Part shown: piece by piece, positions 16,029 to 23,265 of the stretch
Numbering within the stretch: position 1 is the first letter of the stretch
Layout: the number at the start of each line of letters is the position of its first letter
NCBI GenBank assembly: GCA_044340025.1
Contig: JBIIUJ010000011.1
Span: 1-33,875 of the forward strand
Reading direction: 5' to 3'
DNA length: 33,875 bases
Origin: JBIIUJ01 sp044340025
Lineage (GTDB): Bacteria > Pseudomonadota > Alphaproteobacteria > Caulobacterales > Aquidulcibacteraceae
Made by a program: the position numbers and the translations under genes
Notes under the pieces: generated by a model
Database searches by the model: none
What the model was told of the DNA's origin: nothing
What the model saw: the letters and a program-made list of their open reading frames with translations, nothing else

Positions 16029-16909
16029 GCGGCCAGCCAGCTTGCCAGCAGCGCATTCACCTGAGCGGGCGCTTCCTGCTGCACCCAGTGGGAGACGCCG
16101 GGGAGCCGGCGCAGCGTGAAATCGGCGACGAGGCCGCGATAAAGCGCAGGCTCTGTGAGCGATGGGCTGAGCGCGCTATCCTCCTCGCCCCAGATCATCA
16201 GCGTCGGCGTCTGTATCAGGGGCGCTGACGCGCGCGGGGGAGCAACCTCGCGCTGGAACCGGAAAGCGGCGCGATAATAGTTCACCATGGCCGTCAGCGC
16301 CCCGGGCCGCAGCGCATTGTTGCGATAATGGGCAAGGACGTCTTCGCCGAAATTCGTCTTGTCGATCGCCATGGCGTGAAAGGCGCGTCCCACCGCTTCG
16401 GCCCGGTTCCGGCCCAGCGCCCATTCCGGCAGCAGCGGGAGCTGGAATGCAAAGGCGTACCACGAGCGCGCAAGCTGCTCGCGCGAGGGGAGCATTTCGC
16501 GAAATACGGTGGGGTGGGGCACATTCAGGATCACCAGCCGCTCCAGCGGCCGTGCCGCCTGCATGGCGAAATTCCAGGCGATCAGGGCTCCCCAGTCGTG
16601 GGCGATCAGCGTGACCGGGCGGCCCTTCGCACCCGCATCCACCAGGCCCGCGACATCCGCCACGAGATGGCGCACCCGATAGGCCTCCACGCCCTGCGGC
16701 CGCGAAGACGCGCTATAGCCACGCAGATTGGGCGCCCAGACTTCATAGCCCAGCCCGGCAAGCATCGGGATCTGAAACCGCCAGGAGAAGCTGGACTCAG
16801 GAAAGCCGTGCAGAAGCAGCGCGAACCGGGCGCCGCCCTCGCCCGCGACGGCGGTTTCGAGACGCAGGCCGTTCGCGGCGATCATATGGGTTTGGGGGTC
16901 TGCCATCAT
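16016..16909 (-). CDS. Alpha/beta hydrolase, epoxide hydrolase-like
   Basis: A cytoplasmic alpha/beta-fold hydrolase of 297 residues. It has the oxyanion motif HGFPESSFSWR, the nucleophile elbow AHDWGA with Asp as nucleophile, an acid region around MIWGEEDSALS, and the catalytic His in LPGVSHWVQQEAP. Asp as nucleophile and HGFPE point to soluble epoxide hydrolases or haloalkane and fluoroacetate dehalogenases rather than esterases. The open frame reaches 16981, inside the tRNA gene, so an internal start is needed; ATG at 16909 (or the adjacent 16906) is chosen, with a weak ribosome site. The substrate is unknown. Confidence 0.9.
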   Translation of the reverse strand: MMADPQTHMIAANGLRLETAVAGEGGARFALLLHGFPESSFSWRFQIPMLAGLGYEVWAPNLRGYSASSRPQGVEAYRVRHLVADVAGLVDAGAKGRPVTLIAHDWGALIAWNFAMQAARPLERLVILNVPHPTVFREMLPSREQLARSWYAFAFQLPLLPEWALGRNRAEAVGRAFHAMAIDKTNFGEDVLAHYRNNALRPGALTAMVNYYRAAFRFQREVAPPRASAPLIQTPTLMIWGEEDSALSPSLTEPALYRGLVADFTLRRLPGVSHWVQQEAPAQVNALLASWLAAQAR

Positions 16910-16973
16910 CGGCGCACAGCCTGCCCCGGACGCTTGCGGAGCGCCAGACGCGCGGCTACTTTCCCGCCCCCGT

Positions 16974-17050
16974 GCCGGCATAGCTCAGTTGGTTAGAGCG
17001 CTGGATTGTGGATCCAGAGGTCCGGGGTTCAAGTCCCTGTGCCGGTACCA
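16974..17050 (+). tRNA. tRNA-His (GTG anticodon)
   Basis: A 77-base cloverleaf with encoded CCA (17048-17050). Acceptor GCCGGCA pairs with TGCCGGT (first pair G-U), D-stem GCTC/GAGC, anticodon stem CTGGA/TCCAG around loop TTGTGGA, variable AGGTC, T-stem CGGGG/CCCTG with loop TTCAAGT. The anticodon GTG reads His. Base -1 is T, not G, and the discriminator is A73 rather than C73, the form known from many alphaproteobacteria whose HisRS does not need G-1. Confidence 0.97.
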
Positions 17051-17156
17051 TTGCTTCCGCCACGATTGCGGCCCGATTCCTGCGTAAGACCACCGGAATG
17101 GACAGAGCCTGCGGTTGGGCGCATGCTGCTCTGCAACAAAGTCGGGGTCGTGGGTC

Positions 17157-17393
17157 ATGACGGATTTCGTGGTGAACGTTCCGCTTCGCGACGCTGTGGA
17201 ACAGAACCGGTTTGTCGCCGTGCTCGATGCTTTTGCAGAGCGCCGCAGCAGCGCCGGCGACAATTCCGAAGACGCCTTCGTGATCGTGCGCACCGAGATT
17301 GTGGATGGCGCGGTTCGCAAGACGGTGATCTTTCAGGAACAGGATGCGGCCGAGCACTTCATCGCCCTGTGGGACGACGGACGCGCCGCCTGA
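17157..17393 (+). CDS. Small hypothetical protein (78 residues)
   Basis: I do not recognise the family. The protein is acidic and looks like a small mixed alpha/beta domain: FVVNVPLRDAVEQNRFVAVL, a loop rich in Ser and Asp, then FVIVRTEIVDGAVRKTVIF and an acidic end AAEHFIALWDDG. It has no signal peptide or membrane helix. The frame is open from 17115; ATG 17157 is preferred because the upstream part (Cys/Ser-rich) looks non-coding. The ribosome site is weak. It lies 106 bases after tRNA-His and 49 bases before the acyl-CoA dehydrogenase gene. Confidence 0.6.
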   Translation: MTDFVVNVPLRDAVEQNRFVAVLDAFAERRSSAGDNSEDAFVIVRTEIVDGAVRKTVIFQEQDAAEHFIALWDDGRAA

Positions 17394-17419
17394 TTGGATT
17401 TGATCGCGCCGCCCGGTAA

Positions 17420-17440
17420 GGCTGCCCCTCGGGAGCAGCC
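17420..17440 (+). promoter_or_regulatory. Hairpin covering the ribosome site of the acyl-CoA dehydrogenase gene
   Basis: GGCTGC (17420-17425) and GCAGCC (17435-17440) form a 6-bp stem whose loop and inner pairs include GGGAG (17431-17435), the presumed Shine-Dalgarno sequence 7 bases before the ATG at 17443. It might reduce translation until opened. Evidence is structural only. Confidence 0.35.
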
Positions 17441-17442
17441 GC

Positions 17443-18615
17443 ATGACCAATCCTTTCGACCTCAGTGACGACCAGCGCGAGATCAAGGAGGCCGTCGGAC
17501 GGCTGTGCGCCCAGTTCGACGATACGTTCTGGCTGGACACAGACGAGACGGGCGCGTTTCCCGAGCCGTTCGTGGCGGCCATGGCCCAGGGCGGCTGGCT
17601 GGGCGTGGCTTTCCCTGAAGCCTATGGCGGGGCGGGCCTCGGACTGACCGAAGCCGCCCTGGTGATGCAGGCCGTGACCGAAAGCGGCGCGGGCTTTTCG
17701 GGCGCTTCGGCGGTCCACATCAATATCTTCGGGCCAAAGCCCATCGAGCGGTTCGGAACGGAGGAGCAGCGCCAACGCTTCCTGCCGCCGCTGATCCGCG
17801 GCCAGGACAAGAGCTGCTTTGCCGTCACCGAGCCGGATGCAGGCCTCGACACCAGCGCGATCGTCACCAAGGCCGAGCGGGCCGGCAATGGGTATGTGAT
17901 TTCAGGCCGGAAGATCTGGACCACCGGCGCCCAGCGCGCCAACAAGATCATGATCCTGACGCGCACCACGCCGCGGGAGGCCTGCGCCAAGCCGACGGAT
18001 GGACTGACGCTGTTCTATACCGACTTCGACCGCACAAGGATCGAGGCCAAGCCGATCCCGAAAATGGGTCGCAAGGCGGTGGAGTGCAACATGCTCTTCA
18101 TCGATGGCCTCCGCGTGCCGCTGGAGGACCGGATCGGCGAGGAGGGCCGCGGCTTCTCCTATATTCTCCATGGCCTGAACCCGGAGCGCGTTCTGTTCGG
18201 GGCGGAGGCTGTGGGCCTCGGCCGGGCTGCGCTGGCTCGCGCCGCTCAGTATGCGAAGGAGCGCATCGTCTTTGGCCGGCCGATCGGGATGAACCAGGGT
18301 GTTCAGCATCCGCTTGCGCGCGCCTGGGCCGAGCTCGAAGCGGCCAATCTGGTGATGCTTCAGGCGGCGAGCCTTTATGACGCCGGCAGGGATTGCGGGG
18401 CCCAGGCCAACGCCGCCAAGTATCTGGGAGCCGAAGCGGGCTTCAGGGCGTGCGAAGCCGCCGTGCTCGCCCATGGCGGCATGGGCTACGCCAAGGAGTA
18501 CCATGTCGAGCGCTATCTGCGTGAGGCCATGCTGGCGCGCATTGCGCCGGTCAGCCGCGAGATGATCCTGAACTTCATCGCCGAACGGGTTCTGGGTCTG
18601 CCGAAAAGCTACTGA
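17443..18615 (+). CDS. Acyl-CoA dehydrogenase family protein
   Basis: An FAD enzyme of 390 residues, usual family length, that would introduce a 2,3-double bond into an acyl-CoA. The middle domain has CFAVTEPDAGLDTSAI (125-140) and KIWTTGAQRANKIMIL (157-172), which bind FAD and substrate; the C-terminal domain has HGGMGYAKEYHVERYLREAML. The usual catalytic Glu near the C-terminus (IYEGTSQIQR in medium-chain enzymes) is replaced, here reading RIAPVSREMI with Pro369. A Glu at 248 (GLNPERVLFG) lies where isovaleryl- and long-chain enzymes carry their catalytic base. The ATG has GGGAG upstream. No electron-transfer partner lies next to it. Confidence 0.95.
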   Translation: MTNPFDLSDDQREIKEAVGRLCAQFDDTFWLDTDETGAFPEPFVAAMAQGGWLGVAFPEAYGGAGLGLTEAALVMQAVTESGAGFSGASAVHINIFGPKPIERFGTEEQRQRFLPPLIRGQDKSCFAVTEPDAGLDTSAIVTKAERAGNGYVISGRKIWTTGAQRANKIMILTRTTPREACAKPTDGLTLFYTDFDRTRIEAKPIPKMGRKAVECNMLFIDGLRVPLEDRIGEEGRGFSYILHGLNPERVLFGAEAVGLGRAALARAAQYAKERIVFGRPIGMNQGVQHPLARAWAELEAANLVMLQAASLYDAGRDCGAQANAAKYLGAEAGFRACEAAVLAHGGMGYAKEYHVERYLREAMLARIAPVSREMILNFIAERVLGLPKSY

Positions 18616-18630
18616 TTAACGATCCATTAT
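18616..18630 (+). promoter_or_regulatory. Near-match CtrA-type site
   Basis: TTAA (18616-18619), 7 bases, then TTAT (18627-18630) differs from the CtrA box TTAA-N7-TTAA by one base. It lies 25 bases before the start of the unknown-protein and transglycosylase pair. One short degenerate site can occur by chance, although AT-rich words are rare here. Confidence 0.25.
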
Positions 18631-18654
18631 CCATGACGAGGCCACCTCGCGCAG

Positions 18655-19059
18655 ATGGATTCCGCGCTGCGCCTCCGCCATCCCCTTTTCGACGAGCTGA
18701 AGGCGGAACTCGACGCCGCGCATGAAGCAGTCAGCCGCGCGCTGGCCGGGATGGGGAAACTGAAGCCCGGCGAGGCGATGGAAAGCCTCACCCGCACGCT
18801 CAATCGCTATGCCGCTTTGGCGGAAGCGCTGCGGGCGGTGCGCCAGTGCCGTCAGCCAGACCGCGCGGTCGCCCAGATCGTGGCGACCGTGTTTCGCGGC
18901 GAGGAGGACGCGGGTCGCGATGCAGCGCTGGCGCGCGCGTTCGTCCAGGCGTTCACCGCCTATGAGACCCGGCCCGCGACGCCCGCGCTGGACATGGCGG
19001 TGCGCGACGCCTGGGATACGATCGAGATGGCGCTGCGCCGCCGCGGTCGACGGCTCTGA
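18655..19059 (+). CDS. Hypothetical helical protein coupled to an SLT transglycosylase
   Basis: A 134-residue protein I do not recognise. It is almost entirely helical and amphipathic (HPLFDELKAELDAAHEAVSRAL, then SLTRTLNRYAALAEALRAV), with no signal peptide or membrane segment and a basic end RRRGRRL. Its stop TGA shares the final A with the ATG of the next gene (TGATG at 19057-19061), so the two are translationally coupled and probably act together. The ribosome site before ATG 18655 is weak. Confidence 0.75.
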   Translation: MDSALRLRHPLFDELKAELDAAHEAVSRALAGMGKLKPGEAMESLTRTLNRYAALAEALRAVRQCRQPDRAVAQIVATVFRGEEDAGRDAALARAFVQAFTAYETRPATPALDMAVRDAWDTIEMALRRRGRRL

Positions 19060-19949
19060 TGCGCGTGGGCGGACCAAACCCGATCGTCACGCAGGCGCTG
19101 ACCAACGCCGCGGAGGCGACGGGTGTGAGCTTCGACTTCCTGCTGCGGACAGCGGCGCGGGAATCCAGTTTCAACCCGCGCGCCCAGGCGCGCACCTCCA
19201 CCGCGGCCGGTCTGTTTCAGTTCCTGGAATCGACCTGGCTGACCACGCTGAAGCGCCACGGGCCCAAGCATGGGCTCTCCGCCCACGCCGCCCAAATCGA
19301 GATCGATGCGAGCGGCCGGCCGCAGGTGGCCGATCGCGCCATTCGGCGTGAGCTGTTGGACCTGCGCTTCAACCCCGATGTCGCCTCCAGGCTTGCCGCG
19401 GAGTTCACGCGCGAGAATGCGGATGTACTGCGCGCCAGGATCGGCCGGGATCCGACGCCGGGCGAGCTTTACGCCGCGCATTTTCTGGGCGCAGGGGGCG
19501 CAGCCGAACTGATCCAGACCGCGCGGCGGACGCCAGACATTTCCGCCGCCCGTCTCTTTCCGGAAGCGGCGGCGGCCAATCGCGGCGTCTTCTACCATCG
19601 GTTCGGGGGCGCGCGCACGGTCTCGGAGCTTCTGGACAATCTGCAGCGCACCGCCGCCGGCGCACGCGAGCCAGCCATGCTGCCGCGGGGCGCAACCATC
19701 AGACTGGTCGACCTGGCCCAGCCCGCAGAGCCTTCGGCCGCTGCGCCCGTGGTCAGGCCCCTTCCTCAGACAGCCGAGAACCCCTTCCTCACCGCCCAAT
19801 TCTACCGGCCCTCTGACGAAGTGGAAAACCAGGCCGCCCTGATGGCCCTCTCGCAGATGCTGGCCAGCGACGGCCCGTCTCTTGCCGACGTCCTCAGCCC
19901 TGAGACCGATCAGCGCGACGGCGGTCTCAATCTGCGCGGACGCTCCTAG
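19059..19949 (+). CDS. SLT-domain lytic transglycosylase-like protein
   Basis: A 296-residue protein with a lysozyme-like SLT fold in its N-terminal half. The catalytic Glu is at 35 in TAARESSFNP, followed by STAAGLFQFLESTWL (47-61) and the later GELYAAHFLGAGGAAEL, all typical of soluble lytic transglycosylases that cleave peptidoglycan to anhydromuropeptides. The C-terminal third is Pro/Ala-rich without a clear domain. It has no signal peptide, although its substrate is periplasmic; the enzyme domain begins almost at residue 1. Export by a flagellar or other specialised route, or a partner-dependent route with the coupled upstream protein, is possible but not shown. Confidence 0.88.
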   Translation: MRVGGPNPIVTQALTNAAEATGVSFDFLLRTAARESSFNPRAQARTSTAAGLFQFLESTWLTTLKRHGPKHGLSAHAAQIEIDASGRPQVADRAIRRELLDLRFNPDVASRLAAEFTRENADVLRARIGRDPTPGELYAAHFLGAGGAAELIQTARRTPDISAARLFPEAAAANRGVFYHRFGGARTVSELLDNLQRTAAGAREPAMLPRGATIRLVDLAQPAEPSAAAPVVRPLPQTAENPFLTAQFYRPSDEVENQAALMALSQMLASDGPSLADVLSPETDQRDGGLNLRGRS

Positions 19950-19961
19950 ACCATCAGATCG

Positions 19962-19979
19962 GGTTCGCAATCGCGAACC
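19962..19979. repeat. Short inverted repeat after the transglycosylase gene
   Basis: GGTTCGC (19962-19968), loop AATC, GCGAACC (19973-19979) make a perfect 7-bp hairpin 13 bases after the stop codon. No T run follows. It may be a weak or Rho-assisted terminator. Confidence 0.4.
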
Positions 19980-20027
19980 GGGTGCGCTAGGGTCGAGCGC
20001 CGGGGGGCGCAGACTGTGGAGCCAGCG

Positions 20028-20588
20028 ATGCGTCGCACCATCTTGAAGTTTCTGGCCGGCGCAGCCGCCGCCGCCATAGCCCCACCCGCCTTCGCACAGC
20101 GCGGCGAAACCTATTCCCGCAATGAAGTGGTCGATGCGGTTGTCGGATTCTTCGGCGTCACATCAGAGGCCGCAGGCGCCGCTGTGGAGCGCATCTTTCG
20201 CGATTATGGTGAGCCCAATGCGCTGATCCGCGGCGAGGAGGTCGCTGGCGCTGTTGGGGTGGGGCTGCGCTACGGCGAAGGCCGGCTGGACATGAAAGGC
20301 GGCGGCGGGCGCAAGGTCTATTGGCAGGGGCCGTCTATCGGTTTCGATACCGGCGGAAACGCCAGCAAGGTGTTCACGCTCGCCTATAATCTGCCGGGTC
20401 CGGACGCGATTTTCCGTCGTTTCCCGGGCGTGGACGGCTCGGCCTATTTCGTGGGCGGGCTTGGGGTGAATTATCAGCGGGCCGACGATATCACGCTGGC
20501 CCCGATCCGGGCGGGCGTCGGCTTCCGGCTGGGCGCCAATGTCGGCTACCTCGCCTATTCGCGCCGTCGACGCATCAATCCGTTCTGA
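20028..20588 (+). CDS. eipA: EipA family (DUF1134) periplasmic envelope-integrity protein
   Basis: A 186-residue protein with a signal peptide (residues 1-23, ending PAFAQ) and a DUF1134-type domain: SRNEVVDAVVGFFGVTSEAAGAAVERIF, GVGLRYGEG, GPSIGFDTGGNASKVFTLAYNLP, FPGVDGSAYFVGGLGVNYQ and a glycine-rich end. In Brucella the member EipA is periplasmic and needed for envelope stress resistance; the family is largely alphaproteobacterial. A GTG at 20016 extends the frame, but ATG 20028 has GGAG 6 bases upstream and begins the signal peptide. Its 3' end overlaps the convergent GPH transporter gene by 14 bases. Confidence 0.88.
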   Translation: MRRTILKFLAGAAAAAIAPPAFAQRGETYSRNEVVDAVVGFFGVTSEAAGAAVERIFRDYGEPNALIRGEEVAGAVGVGLRYGEGRLDMKGGGGRKVYWQGPSIGFDTGGNASKVFTLAYNLPGPDAIFRRFPGVDGSAYFVGGLGVNYQRADDITLAPIRAGVGFRLGANVGYLAYSRRRRINPF

Positions 20589-21897
20589 CCGCTGCAGCCT
20601 GCGCGGCCCTGTCGATCGGGAAGCGCCACATCAGGGCGATCACGGCGAGCGCGCACAGCACCGGCACGCCAACATAGGCGCCGACCAACCAGGAGAGCGC
20701 GCCTGGCGTCTGCGCCGGGGCGGCGGGGTCGTAACCCACGGCTTCGAGAAGGACATAGACAAGGCCTGCGGCCGCATAGCCCATCTTGTTGGCCGCCGAC
20801 ATGACGCCGAAAAACATCCCCGAGCGCGACTGGCCTGTCTTGGCCTGATCGTCATCGACCACATCGCCCAGCACAGCGCGCGCCAGGAAAATCGCGGCGG
20901 CGAAATTCGCTCCGCCCAGCGCCCAGACCGCCGCGGCGACGGCGAAGTCACCCTTCGGAACGACGAAAATGAGGGGGGCGGTGGCGATCGTGTAGAGCGA
21001 GGAGGCGATGATCGCATTGTGCTTGCCGATCGACCTGGCCAGCCACGCCCAGAACGGGATCGCCAGGAACCCTGCTACGAACGAGACCAGGATCAGAGCC
21101 GGCGACTGGGCGGGCGACAGCCCCAGCACTTGCGTGCCGATAAAGAAGAGGCTTGCCCCGGTCGCCCCGCTCCCAAAGCCGGACAAGAAATCAGCGCCCG
21201 CGACCCTTGCAAGCGGTGCGTTGCGGACGAGCGTTGCAAACATCGCCCCCAGCGCGAGCGGCTGGGGCGGTGGCGGTTTGGCTTCCGGCGTCACCGCGAG
21301 CGCCGCAATCACGCTCACAGGCAGCAGGATCATCACAGCAACACCCACGGCGCGAACCTGGGCGGCGAGCGCCGCCTTGGGATCGGCGATCCCCTGGGCG
21401 GCCGCAACGCCAATGAACAACGCGGCGAGAATCCCGAGAATGTAGGCGCCGGTGACGAGGCTCTGGATCGTGGTGCGCCGATCGTAATCGTGGCTGAGCT
21501 CGCTCGCCCAGCTGACATGGCTCATGTGAATGAAGGTCCATCCGACATACAAAAGCGCCAGCCAGCCTGCGAGCGCCCATGGCCCCGGCGGGCTTTCCGG
21601 CAGGAAGACCATGAACACGCCCACGAGCATCACCGGGGTGGCCGCCACGATCCAGAACCGTCGCCGGCCGAAGGGCGTGCGCACGCTATCGCCCACCCAA
21701 CCAAGCGTCGGGTCGGTCACCACGTCCCAGACCCGGGTAATCATGAAAATGAGCGCCACCAGGGAGAGCGAATAGCCCGGCTGCTGGGCGTAAAACGGCT
21801 GAAGATACAGAACCATCGGCAGCCCGAGGACGGCGAGCGCAAGCTGCGGCGCCACAAACAGCGCGAGCCTCCAGGCCGGCGTGGGGCGGTCAGTCAT
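20575..21897 (-). CDS. GPH-family sugar:cation symporter (MFS)
   Basis: A 440-residue inner-membrane carrier with about 12 hydrophobic helices. The family signature is clear near the N-terminus: FMITRVWDVVTDPTLGWVGDSVRTPFGRRRFWI. GPH carriers (MelB-like) import glycosides or related solutes with Na+ or H+. It is the last gene of the SDR and fucosidase cluster on this strand, which suggests a fucoside or sugar as substrate. Its ribosome site GGAGG (21912-21908) is embedded in one arm of a 10-bp inverted repeat, within a leader that can form alternative hairpins. Confidence 0.92.
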   Translation of the reverse strand: MTDRPTPAWRLALFVAPQLALAVLGLPMVLYLQPFYAQQPGYSLSLVALIFMITRVWDVVTDPTLGWVGDSVRTPFGRRRFWIVAATPVMLVGVFMVFLPESPPGPWALAGWLALLYVGWTFIHMSHVSWASELSHDYDRRTTIQSLVTGAYILGILAALFIGVAAAQGIADPKAALAAQVRAVGVAVMILLPVSVIAALAVTPEAKPPPPQPLALGAMFATLVRNAPLARVAGADFLSGFGSGATGASLFFIGTQVLGLSPAQSPALILVSFVAGFLAIPFWAWLARSIGKHNAIIASSLYTIATAPLIFVVPKGDFAVAAAVWALGGANFAAAIFLARAVLGDVVDDDQAKTGQSRSGMFFGVMSAANKMGYAAAGLVYVLLEAVGYDPAAPAQTPGALSWLVGAYVGVPVLCALAVIALMWRFPIDRAAQAAAVRTD

Positions 21898-21902
21898 GCC
21901 GG

Positions 21903-21996
21903 CTTATCCTCCGCCGTTCGGCGGGGAGGATAAGCTCAACCCTGTCCTCCCCCGCCTGCGGCGGGCTTGGCGCACTGCGCCAGGGCCCGGAGGGCC
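21903..21996 (-). promoter_or_regulatory. Structured leader with competing hairpins before the GPH transporter gene
   Basis: Read 5' to 3' on the minus strand after the fucosidase stop: hairpin GGCCC/GGGCC (21996-21984), TGGCGC/GCGCCA (21982-21968), CCCGCC/GGCGGG (21965-21951), then CTTATCCTCC/GGAGGATAAG (arms 21934-21925 and 21912-21903) with inner GCCG/CGGC. The last hairpin buries the GGAGG ribosome site of the transporter. The middle strand TCCTCCCCGCC (21930-21920) can instead pair with GGCGGGGGAGGA (21956-21945), which would free the ribosome site, and that strand in turn competes with the CCCGCC hairpin. This is an attenuator-like arrangement. It may alternatively be a dispersed palindromic repeat. 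Confidence 0.6.
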
Positions 21997-22014
21997 GGAA
22001 GGGGGGAACACGCC

Positions 22015-23265
22015 TCACGCGCCAAGCTCGATCGTAATGACGCTGGCATGGGGATCAACCAGCGCATCCGGCAAATCGATCAGAAGCTCACCCACCGGTT
22101 CAGGGCTGAACAGCTCCTCCATCACCGCCATGCGCTTTTCAAAGCGGAGCGGCTGTCCGGTGGCGAGGTGCGTGACGGCCTTCACCCGCTTCATTGGCAG
22201 GCCGCGCACCGCCACCGGCCCGTTGGGCTTCAAAGTGAGGAGGCAATAGAGCGTCTCGCCCCTGCGCGTGCTGGGGCCATAGAATTGCCAGGGCTCGAGG
22301 CCGGGCGCAGTGTCGTAGATGGCTGCGCCATGGCGGGCCATCCAGGCGCCGATCGCCTCAAGCCGCTCGACCTGTGGGGCGGGAATGGCGCCGGAGCCCT
22401 CCGGCCCGATGTTGAGCAGCAGATTGCCGCCGCGCCCGGCCGTCTCGCACAGGGCATGGATGAGCGCGGTGGCGCTTTTGTAGTCCTGATCGTCGGCGTT
22501 GAAGCCCCAGGAGCGGTTCATCGTCAGACATGCCTCCCAGAGGCCTTCGGGCGGGGAAGCCGGGATGAACTGCTCCGGGGTTGCATAGTCGCCCTTTTCG
22601 GGCAGCCGGTCGTTGATCAGGATGTCCGGCTGCAGCCGTCGGATCAACGCTTCCAGCGCATCCACGCCCCAGACCTTCGCCGGCCGCTCCCAGCCTCCGT
22701 CGAACCAGAGGCAGGCGATATCGCCGTACTGGGTCAGGAGCTCGGTGAGTTGGGCCTCGAGATAAAGCTTGTAGCGGGCCCACTGCTCCTTTGTCGGCGC
22801 GGGTGGGCGATCAAACCGGTAAGGCTTCAGCTCTTCGGTGAAGGCGGGATAGTCCGGATGCTTCCAGTCCGAGAGCGAATAATAGAGGCCCGGGACCACG
22901 CCTTCGGCGCGACAGGCGTCGATGAACTCGCGCACGATGTCGCGCTCGATGCCGAGATCCTTCACCGAAAAGGCGCCGGGCGCCTGCGAGGGCCAGAGCG
23001 ACACCCCGTCGTGATGGCGCGCGCCCATCACAGCGTAGCGCGCGCCCATCGATTTGGCGGCTTTGGCCCAGCGAGCCGGCCATCCGGGCTCTGGCGCCCA
23101 GTCTGCAGTTGCTGCGTAATAGTCCGCGATCGGCACGTTCTTCACGAGCGGCAGGGTGACGACCCCGCCCACCAGCGACCAGCACGCGTCCCAGCCCGGC
23201 TGTGCGTAATGCCCCCAATGGATGAAAAGACCGAGGCCTGCGCCTTCAAACCAGGCTCGGCTCAT
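22015..23265 (-). CDS. Alpha-L-fucosidase, GH29 family
   Basis: A 416-residue glycoside hydrolase that releases L-fucose with retention. The GH29 N-terminal motif GLGLFIHWGHYAQPGWDACWS (10-30), GARHHDGVSLWPS (81-93), the nucleophile Asp189 in LWFDGGWE and RGGNLLLNIGPEGSG are all present, followed by a small beta-sandwich C-terminal domain. The acid/base residue cannot be assigned by eye. The open frame extends to 23751, but that part overlaps the SDR gene; ATG 23265 overlaps the SDR stop by 4 bases (ATGA). There is no signal peptide, so the enzyme should act in the cytoplasm on imported fucosides, unlike most bacterial GH29 enzymes. Confidence 0.93.
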   Translation of the reverse strand: MSRAWFEGAGLGLFIHWGHYAQPGWDACWSLVGGVVTLPLVKNVPIADYYAATADWAPEPGWPARWAKAAKSMGARYAVMGARHHDGVSLWPSQAPGAFSVKDLGIERDIVREFIDACRAEGVVPGLYYSLSDWKHPDYPAFTEELKPYRFDRPPAPTKEQWARYKLYLEAQLTELLTQYGDIACLWFDGGWERPAKVWGVDALEALIRRLQPDILINDRLPEKGDYATPEQFIPASPPEGLWEACLTMNRSWGFNADDQDYKSATALIHALCETAGRGGNLLLNIGPEGSGAIPAPQVERLEAIGAWMARHGAAIYDTAPGLEPWQFYGPSTRRGETLYCLLTLKPNGPVAVRGLPMKRVKAVTHLATGQPLRFEKRMAVMEELFSPEPVGELLIDLPDALVDPHASVITIELGA

